Shown: piece by piece, positions 1 through 4,685 of the stretch
Numbering within the stretch: position 1 is the first letter of the stretch
Layout: each line of letters opens with the position of its first letter
Assembly (NCBI GenBank): GCA_020635715.1
Contig: JACJZG010000054.1
Location: 1-6,055 of the forward strand
DNA from: Flavobacteriales bacterium
Lineage (GTDB): Bacteria > Bacteroidota > Bacteroidia > Flavobacteriales_F > PHOS-HE28
DNA length: 6,055 nt
Reading direction: 5' to 3'
Position numbers and translations under genes: made by a program
Notes under the pieces: generated by a model
Told to the model about the DNA's origin: nothing
Databases searched by the model: none
What the model saw: only the letters and a program-made list of their open reading frames with translations

Positions 1-143
1 TGGTCGCTGTCATCAACTTCCCACCGAAGCAGGTGGGTCGGGTGATGAGCGAGTGCCTTGTCACCGGTTTCGCCGACACCAACGGCGACATCGTGCTCAC
101 CTCCGTGGAGCGATCGGTGCCGAACGGCAGTCGTTTGATCTGA
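1..143 (+). CDS. csaA: CsaA-type tRNA-binding protein, C-terminal part (5' end outside window)
   Basis: The reading frame starts at base 3, is open at the left edge and ends with TGA at 141-143, giving the last 46 residues. The stretch INFPPKQVGRVMSECLVTGF, followed by a short Asp-Gly turn, a strand ending in 'VLTSVER' and the closing 'PNGSRLI', matches what I know of the C-terminus of CsaA. CsaA is a small (about 110 residues) dimeric cytoplasmic protein with one OB-fold EMAP/Trbp111-type tRNA-binding domain, described as having chaperone-like or export-related activity in Bacillus. The 'NFPPKQ' and 'SECLVTGF' blocks are the recognition signature. The start, the promoter and most of the OB fold lie outside the window. 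The gene abuts the next gene tail to tail with no spacer. The family call is fairly secure; the cellular role in this organism is inferred. Confidence 0.85.
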   Translation, partial: VAVINFPPKQVGRVMSECLVTGFADTNGDIVLTSVERSVPNGSRLI

Positions 144-644
144 TCACTGCGTCCCCAGGATCGCGAGCAGGGCGATCATCGGGATATCGCCCTGCACATG
201 CAGGATGGCGTCGGCCTTGTTGCAGAACGGACCTTCTCCAAGGAAGATGGTGTTCCCATCCAGCACGAATCCACCATCGGTCTTGTTGCAGAACGCACCG
301 TCCGCCCGGAACACCTTCTGCTTGTCAAGCATCAGCACGCAGGCGCCGCGTGTGCAGAAGCTGCCGGAACAACGGAAGAGCTTGTCGCCTTCCATCCGAA
401 AGAGGCCTGATCCACGCTGGCCATACGCATCCGCACTGCGGTACACGGCTTCATCATCGAACACGAAGAGGCAGGGGCCTTTGGTGCCGAAGGGGCCACA
501 GGCCTGGTAGATGCGGCCCTTCTCCACCACGTAGGCGGCATCGCCGATGTTCCCGAACGGGCCATACGCGTAGCGCACCACCGTCTGCTGCGCATGAAGC
601 ACCATGGTGAACAGGAGCGCTGGAAGGAGGAAGGCCGTTCTCAT
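144..644 (-). CDS. Secreted cysteine-containing protein with six 22-residue repeats, unknown function
   Basis: This 166-residue protein starts with a signal peptide (MRTAFLLPALLFTMVLHAQ; likely cleavage after Ala18), so it is probably exported to the periplasm or cell surface. The mature part is six tandem repeats with an exact 22-residue period, beginning at Gly28, Gly50, Asp72, Gly94, Gly116 and Gly138. Each repeat opens with G-(P/S/A)-F or a variant, then Gly or Cys, then usually a basic residue. Two short hydrophobic stretches follow, the second being I/V/L-Y/F-(R/Q/L), separated by an acidic/Gly turn, which suggests two beta strands per repeat. There are seven cysteines (49, 58, 92, 97, 102, 119, 141). 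The tail from Ile154 is hydrophobic. The start at 644 is chosen because it gives the signal peptide and overlaps the upstream stop as ATGA; a longer frame beginning at 719 would run through the upstream gene. It is the last gene of the three-gene operon. I do not recognise the family; a short-repeat beta-solenoid, propeller or flower-like fold is my inference. Confidence 0.88.
   Translation of the reverse strand: MRTAFLLPALLFTMVLHAQQTVVRYAYGPFGNIGDAAYVVEKGRIYQACGPFGTKGPCLFVFDDEAVYRSADAYGQRGSGLFRMEGDKLFRCSGSFCTRGACVLMLDKQKVFRADGAFCNKTDGGFVLDGNTIFLGEGPFCNKADAILHVQGDIPMIALLAILGTQ
186..563 (-). repeat. Six tandem coding repeats of 66 bases (22 residues)
   Basis: These are the repeat units of the small secreted protein, counted from residue 28 to residue 153. 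The protein period is exactly 66 bases with no insertion or deletion between units. Most units have diverged at DNA level, but the last two still share an identical 14-base block (plus-strand positions 216-229 and 282-295, cttgttgcagaacg), encoding the 'FCNK' corner. This suggests growth by tandem duplication, with the C-terminal units the most recent or the most constrained. The last unit lacks a clear second strand and runs into the hydrophobic C-terminus. Confidence 0.85.
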
Positions 645-1543
645 CGGCGTTCGGTGGTGAAGCGCACCACATGGATCACGCCCACTGTAAGGTCCTTGGT
701 CAGGCGCGCGGTCAGCCACATGGTGTTCGCGTCGTACAGGTATTCCTCGCGTTCCATGGCGCGATCATCGTGCCAGAGCATGCCTTCGATCACATTGCCC
801 GCCGCATCGTAACCCCAGGTGCGCTTCGTGGTGTGCGCCTTGTCCAGGTCCGGTTGGTCCACGCGTTCCACGAGCCGTCCTTTCTCATCGTAGTTGAAGC
901 TCACGCGCGAGCGCCGGTTGCTGATCAGGTAACGGTCCTCGATCCTGCGCACATAACCCAGCTTGTCGGTGGTGGTCACCTGTTCGCGGAAGGGTAGGCC
1001 GTGGTTGTTGGTGAAGAGCTTGCGCGTTACGGTGTCGTTCACCGTCTCGTAACGGAAGTGCTCATCGCTGATCTCCGTGACCTGTCCCGGGATGAGCTGG
1101 TATCGGTCCGTTCCGAGGTTCTCGATACGTGTATAGGTCTCGCGTATGGGACGACCCTGTTCATCGAGTTCGACGTCATAGGCGAAGTGGCCGTTGAGGT
1201 CGTTGCGCAGGCGACGGCGCACGCGGCCGGCCGTGTCGTAGGTGAAGGTGGTGCTCGCCGTATCGGTCCCCGTGCCGGGCTTGCCATAGCTGTGATTGGC
1301 GTACACGGGCAGTCCGCTGGGGTTGAAGCGGTAGAGGTAGCGCTCCTTCTGTTCGCGCATCGGTTCGCCATCGCGCTTCACCATGCGCTGGCCGGTGATG
1401 CTGGCGATGTTGTTGCGCTGGATGAAGAGTGGATTGAACTGCAGTTCGTTCGAAGGACCTGTGCCGGGAAGCACGAGCAAGGCCTGTGCCTTCCCGTGAA
1501 GCGAGCAGGAGAGGAGGAGGAGGAAGAGCGGAATGCGGATCAT
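641..1543 (-). CDS. Secreted YD-repeat (RHS-like) protein, 300 residues, unknown function
   Basis: The protein begins with a hydrophobic signal peptide (residues 1-20, MIRIPLFLLLLSCSLHGKAQ). I favour signal peptidase I cleavage near 'KAQ|A'; a lipoprotein alternative with Cys13 ('LLSC') cannot be excluded. The mature chain carries YD-type repeats of the form aromatic-x-Y-D-x-x-G-(R/N): residues 100-107 (FTYDTAGR), 124-131 (degenerate, VELDEQGR), 216-223 (FNYDEKGR), 243-250 (WGYDAAGN) and a partial one at 268-271. YD repeats build beta-hairpin shells in large RHS/teneurin proteins. This one is far shorter, has no toxin or core protease region, and ends with a strand-rich tail rich in basic residues. 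Small proteins of this kind are common in Bacteroidota and mostly uncharacterised. The start at 1543 gives the signal peptide and an ATGA overlap with the DUF255 gene; the longer frame from 1606 would add 21 residues without signal character. Its stop overlaps the next start in the same way. No function can be assigned. Confidence 0.85.
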   Translation of the reverse strand: MIRIPLFLLLLSCSLHGKAQALLVLPGTGPSNELQFNPLFIQRNNIASITGQRMVKRDGEPMREQKERYLYRFNPSGLPVYANHSYGKPGTGTDTASTTFTYDTAGRVRRRLRNDLNGHFAYDVELDEQGRPIRETYTRIENLGTDRYQLIPGQVTEISDEHFRYETVNDTVTRKLFTNNHGLPFREQVTTTDKLGYVRRIEDRYLISNRRSRVSFNYDEKGRLVERVDQPDLDKAHTTKRTWGYDAAGNVIEGMLWHDDRAMEREEYLYDANTMWLTARLTKDLTVGVIHVVRFTTERR

Positions 1544-3552
1544 TGGATCAGGGGAAGGGCGGCCTCCACGGTGTTCACGGGCATCTGGCACGAGCGCTCC
1601 ACGCATACGAAGATCGTACCAGCCGGCAGGTGCTTGTCGTGCAATAACGGCAGGTTGCCTGGTTCCGTGCCTCCCAGGAAGAGGCGGTTCGGGATGTAGT
1701 GCGGTGCGAATCCGGCGCGCAGGTCCAGCGCGTTCGGACCGGTGATGGCGATCTCGTGGAAGGGGAAGGCCCGCCAGAGCAGACCCTGCGCCCAGTGCGA
1801 ATGCGCGGTGGGGTGGATCGCGAGCTGACCGGTTCCGGCACGCATGGCCCGTTCGCTCAGTTCGAGGTAGCGGGCATCGTCGAACAGGGTGCCGAGGAGG
1901 AACAGTCCGTTGGACAGGCTGCTGTTGCTGGCGGGGATCACGTTATCATGGACCTCCAACGGGCGGGTGATGAGCGCGGGGTCCAGGTCGCTCGTGAAGT
2001 CGAACAGCCCGATGCTTTCGTCGTGGAAGTGTCGGATGGCGTGCTCCGCGAACGAGCGGGCCTTGTCGAGCCAGCGTTCCTCGAAGGTGACGCCGTACAA
2101 GGCGATGAGCGCTTCGATGCAGAAGCAATAGTCCTCCAGGAAGCCGTTGATCGAGGCCTTGCCGTCTTTGTAAAGATGCCAGAGGCCGCCATTGCTGCGC
2201 TGGCACTTGCCGAGGATCAGTTCCATCGCCCGGATGGCCGAGTCCAGGTAGCGCTTCTCTGGAAGGACCTCGTAGGCATCGCAGAGGCCGGTCACCATCA
2301 GCGCGTTCCACGACGTGAGCGACTTGTCATCCAGTCCGGGGCGCGGGCGCTGCGACCGGGCATGCAGCAGCTTCGCGTTGATGGCCGCCGCGCGCGCCTT
2401 CACTTCAGCGGGATCCAGGCCCTCCTGTTCGGCGAAGCGCTCGTGTTCCCCCTGGCGCAGCAGGATGTGTCTCCCGTGTTCCCACATGGTCCGCGGACCG
2501 ATGCCGTAGTAGCGCATCGCGAAGTCGAGGTCCTCGCCGAGCACGTCCTGCAACTCCGCTTCCGACCAGATGTAGAAGCGCCCTTCCTCGCCCTCACTGT
2601 CGGCATCGAGCGCGCTGTAGAAGGCGCCTTCCGCCGAGGTCATCTCGCGTTCGATGAAGTCCAGCGTCCGTTCCACCGTCTCCTTGTACAGGGGCTTCTT
2701 GAACGCCTGGTAGGCTTGGCTGTACAACGACACGAGCTGTGCGTTGTCGTAGAGCATCTTCTCGAAGTGCGGTACTTTCCAGCTGTTATCGGTGCTGTAC
2801 CGCGCGAAGCCGCCGCCCACCTGGTCGAAGAGGCCGCCGAGGGCCATGCGGTCCAGGGTGAGCTCCACATGGCGCCTGAGCTCGGCATCATCGGTGAGCC
2901 AGGCGTAGCGCAGGAGGAAACGGTAGTTGTCCGGCATCGGGAACTTCGGCACCTTGTCCGGACCGCCGTCGATCGGGTCGAACTGCTGGCGCCATCGGTC
3001 CACCATCGCACGGAGTGCGGTGCGGTGCTCAACGCTCCCGTCCTCCGCAGGAGGCACGATGCGCAGGGAAGCGACACCCTGCTGAAGCCTTTCCGCGTAG
3101 GCCAGCACCCGTTGCGGTTCCTGCGCCTGTGTCGTGGCCAGTTGGTCCAGCACCTGCAGCCATTGGTCCCGTGTGAAGTAGGTGCCTCCGTATACCGGTC
3201 GGCCATCGGGCAGGGTGAAGCAGTTCAACGGCCAGCCACCGCGGTTGGTCATGAGCTGTACCGCCTGCATATACACCTGGTCCACATCGGGTCGCTCCTC
3301 GCGATCCACCTTGATGCAGACGAAACGCTCGTTCATCACGCGGGCCACCTGGGCGTCCATGAAGGACTCGCGTTCCATCACGTGGCACCAATGGCAGCTG
3401 CTGTAGCCGATGCTCACCAGCACCAAGCGGTCCAGTTCCTTCGCCATTGCGAAGGCCTCATCGCCCCACGGATACCAATCCACCGGGTTGTGCGCATGCT
3501 GGAGCAGGTAGGGGCTGCTCTCGTTCGCAAGGCGGTTGGCGGGAGTGGACAT
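1540..3552 (-). CDS. DUF255 / YyaL / SSP411-family protein with thioredoxin-like domain
   Basis: This 670-residue protein is full length for a family found in bacteria and animals (human SPATA20, Bacillus YyaL). The N-terminal thioredoxin-like domain (about 1-165) carries the signature 'NPVDWYPWG' (22-30), a redox-type CHWC motif at Cys53-Cys56 followed by 'HVMERESF', 'VDREERPDVD' (82-91) and 'GGWPLN' (105-110). The rest is a helical (alpha/alpha)-toroid-like region similar to glycoside hydrolase and epimerase barrels. Its conserved blocks include 'GGGFARYSTD' (246-255), 'VPHFEKMLYDNAQL' (260-273), 'SALDADSEGEEG' (313-324) and 'SLTSWNALM'. The C-terminus has the family's Cys pair (650, 655). 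No signal peptide is visible, so it is probably cytoplasmic. The biochemical activity of the family is not settled; redox-linked carbohydrate or nucleotide-sugar chemistry has been suggested from the fold only. It heads the operon, and its stop overlaps the start of the secreted YD-repeat gene. The start at 3552 fits the usual 'RLxxExSPYLxQHxxNPVDW' N-terminus. Confidence 0.95.
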   Translation of the reverse strand: MSTPANRLANESSPYLLQHAHNPVDWYPWGDEAFAMAKELDRLVLVSIGYSSCHWCHVMERESFMDAQVARVMNERFVCIKVDREERPDVDQVYMQAVQLMTNRGGWPLNCFTLPDGRPVYGGTYFTRDQWLQVLDQLATTQAQEPQRVLAYAERLQQGVASLRIVPPAEDGSVEHRTALRAMVDRWRQQFDPIDGGPDKVPKFPMPDNYRFLLRYAWLTDDAELRRHVELTLDRMALGGLFDQVGGGFARYSTDNSWKVPHFEKMLYDNAQLVSLYSQAYQAFKKPLYKETVERTLDFIEREMTSAEGAFYSALDADSEGEEGRFYIWSEAELQDVLGEDLDFAMRYYGIGPRTMWEHGRHILLRQGEHERFAEQEGLDPAEVKARAAAINAKLLHARSQRPRPGLDDKSLTSWNALMVTGLCDAYEVLPEKRYLDSAIRAMELILGKCQRSNGGLWHLYKDGKASINGFLEDYCFCIEALIALYGVTFEERWLDKARSFAEHAIRHFHDESIGLFDFTSDLDPALITRPLEVHDNVIPASNSSLSNGLFLLGTLFDDARYLELSERAMRAGTGQLAIHPTAHSHWAQGLLWRAFPFHEIAITGPNALDLRAGFAPHYIPNRLFLGGTEPGNLPLLHDKHLPAGTIFVCVERSCQMPVNTVEAALPLIQ

Positions 3553-3617
3553 GGGTCGTGCGATGGATGGTGTTGGCTCCGGATGCCGTTCCTTGCGCTT
3601 CGAAACGACCCATCCCG
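3553..3617. promoter_or_regulatory. Divergent intergenic region with flanking 9-base inverted repeat
   Basis: These 65 bases separate the divergently read DUF255 gene (start 3552) and the membrane-protein gene (start 3618), so promoters for both must lie here or within the opposing 5' coding ends. ATGGGTCGT at 3551-3559 and its perfect reverse complement ACGACCCAT at 3605-3613 bound the region, the left arm covering two bases of the DUF255 start codon. I find no convincing Bacteroidota TAnnTTTG element and no Shine-Dalgarno sequence before either start. That the region contains promoters follows from gene orientation; that the repeat is an operator is only a possibility. Confidence 0.45.
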
Positions 3618-4202
3618 ATGGCCCTTCAAAGCAACGACCTCCCGCAGCGCCACCGGCCGGTGCGGGAACGCGGGCATCAACAGCGCGCGGTGGAAGCCAG
3701 TGCGCGGGAGCAGACCTGGCCGGGAACGCTCATGGCCCTGGGCATCTTCGTGCTCATCATCTCCTTCTGGGCCGCAGCTGGTCGTACCCTCATCCGCTAT
3801 GCCGAGCTGGTCCGCTGGTTCGCGCTCTTCGCCTTCGTGGGTAACCTGCTCCCGTATGGGCGGGTGGGCCTGCGGCTGGGCATGGAGCGTCTGGAATGGT
3901 TCCTTTTCAACCTGCTGGCGGTCGGTCCCTTCGTGATCAGCCTCCTGCTCTGGTTGAATTTCCTGGTCCACGGCCCGGAGCGCTACTACATCAGCACCTA
4001 CAGCGGCGACATCCTGGAGATCCGCAGCTATTGGATGCAGCAGGAGGAGCTCCCGCCCGGCGAACCGGTCACTTCCGCCACCGGCACCATCGAAGACCAT
4101 CCCGGACCCTACGGCGGTCACTTCATCGGCGTGTCCAGCGGTCTGTTCGGATACGAGGTCATCACCACCTATCAGCGCTACGGCCGCGCCGAGGAGGAAT
4201 GA
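3618..4202 (+). CDS. Unrecognised membrane protein with three predicted transmembrane segments
   Basis: This 194-residue protein has a basic, polar N-terminus (1-36, rich in Arg, Gln and His). Three hydrophobic segments follow at about 37-54 (TLMALGIFVLIISFWAAA), 64-80 and 94-117. The C-terminal soluble part (about 118-194) contains 'ERYYISTYSGDILEIRSYW', a Pro/Gly-rich middle and an aromatic 'YEVITTYQRYG' end, so it may form a small beta-rich domain. Both short loops between segments carry arginines, so orientation cannot be assigned by the positive-inside rule. The ATG at 3618 is preferred because the open frame upstream to 3447 would overlap the divergent DUF255 gene and has the low-quality composition of a shadow frame. 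An internal ATG at residue 39 would cut off most of the first membrane segment. It is a single-gene unit between a divergent and a convergent neighbour. I do not recognise a family and assign no function. Confidence 0.8.
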   Translation: MALQSNDLPQRHRPVRERGHQQRAVEASAREQTWPGTLMALGIFVLIISFWAAAGRTLIRYAELVRWFALFAFVGNLLPYGRVGLRLGMERLEWFLFNLLAVGPFVISLLLWLNFLVHGPERYYISTYSGDILEIRSYWMQQEELPPGEPVTSATGTIEDHPGPYGGHFIGVSSGLFGYEVITTYQRYGRAEEE

Positions 4203-4685
4203 TCACGGGTCGATCGTCTCTTCGAACTCGAAGGGGAAGCGCTTCCTGAAGAGACCGACACGACCGACCACCGTGCCCTTGGCCGCCAGCTTCACCTCGT
4301 TGCCGCCAAGAACGCCCGAAAGGAGCACCATCAACAGGGAGCCGCCCTGTAGTTCCGCATGCATCGGGATGGAGTAGACCTGGGTGGTCTTCGGCAGCAG
4401 GGTGATCACCGAGTCGAGCACGCCTTTGCCGATGAACTTGTCGTTCAGGTAGAGGTCCACATCGGGCTCCTGCGCGTGGATCCGGTAATTGTTCGGGTTG
4501 TTCACCAGCGCGTTCACGCGAACGGCGACACCGCGCGCGTCCATGCGTTCCACCCGGATATCCGTGACGTCGATCAGCTCCACCTCCTTGTAGCTGAGGC
4601 AGGAGGTGAGCGAAACGCTCAGGAAGAAGGGCAGGACCAGGCGTGATGCACCCGCCAGGAGCCTCCTACTTCGCCGAGGTCGCAT
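4203..4685 (-). CDS. LEA14/WHy-domain lipoprotein
   Basis: This 160-residue protein begins with an Arg-rich n-region (MRPRRSRR), a hydrophobic core and a lipobox 'LTSC', so Cys29 is the probable lipidated residue of a membrane-anchored lipoprotein. The mature part fits a LEA type 2 / water-stress-and-hypersensitive (WHy) domain: 'VAVRVNALVNNPNNYRIHAQ', with the family's Asn-Pro-Asn turn, followed by 'VDLYLNDKFIGKG' and a regular series of beta strands ending in 'FPFEFEETIDP'. Bacterial relatives are small beta-sandwich lipoproteins of mostly unknown role; a stress-protective function is known only for plant members and is not shown here. The ATG at 4685 is the only in-frame start that keeps the whole signal peptide. 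It overlaps the end of the M20 dipeptidase gene by 20 bases, implying co-transcription. Its stop abuts the stop of the convergent membrane-protein gene. Confidence 0.88.
   Translation of the reverse strand: MRPRRSRRLLAGASRLVLPFFLSVSLTSCLSYKEVELIDVTDIRVERMDARGVAVRVNALVNNPNNYRIHAQEPDVDLYLNDKFIGKGVLDSVITLLPKTTQVYSIPMHAELQGGSLLMVLLSGVLGGNEVKLAAKGTVVGRVGLFRKRFPFEFEETIDP

Noticed and set aside
159..177. Hairpin GATCGC / GCGATC with a 7-base loop just past the csaA stop as a terminator.
   Set aside because: The stem is only 6 base pairs, there is no T tract, and it lies in the coding end of the repeat protein; too weak to annotate.
645..719. N-terminal extension of the 22-residue-repeat protein to a start at 719.
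   Set aside because: It would overlap the YD-repeat gene by about 80 bases and place 25 polar residues before a perfect signal peptide; the ATGA start at 644 explains the data better.
1508..1527. Short GAG/CTC trinucleotide run that could be a phase-variable tract.
   Set aside because: It has only about four units and encodes the Leu run of the YD-repeat protein's signal peptide. Changes in unit number would stay in frame, so switching is unlikely.
1001..1699. Plus-strand open frame opposite the YD-repeat gene.
   Set aside because: It spans the junction of two minus-strand genes, lacks any recognisable motif, and conflicts with the signal peptide and YD repeats seen on the other strand.
1699..3936. 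Very long plus-strand open frame (745 codons) opposite the DUF255 gene.
   Set aside because: The DUF255 gene on the minus strand has many unmistakable family motifs. The antisense frame is a GC-rich shadow with low-quality composition (long runs of Val, Glu, Arg and His) that continues through the divergent promoter into the wrong frame of the membrane-protein gene.
3414..4121. Minus-strand open frame of 235 codons covering the divergent region and most of the membrane-protein gene.
   Set aside because: Its sequence is charged and low complexity, it overlaps the well-supported DUF255 N-terminus in another frame, and the plus strand encodes clear membrane segments here.
4662..4667. Perfect AGGAGG on the minus strand next to the dipeptidase stop, as a ribosome binding site for a shorter lipoprotein.
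   Set aside because: No in-frame ATG, GTG or TTG follows at a suitable distance, and a later start would remove the signal-peptide n-region. The motif is the codon pair Arg7-Arg8 and is probably coincidental.
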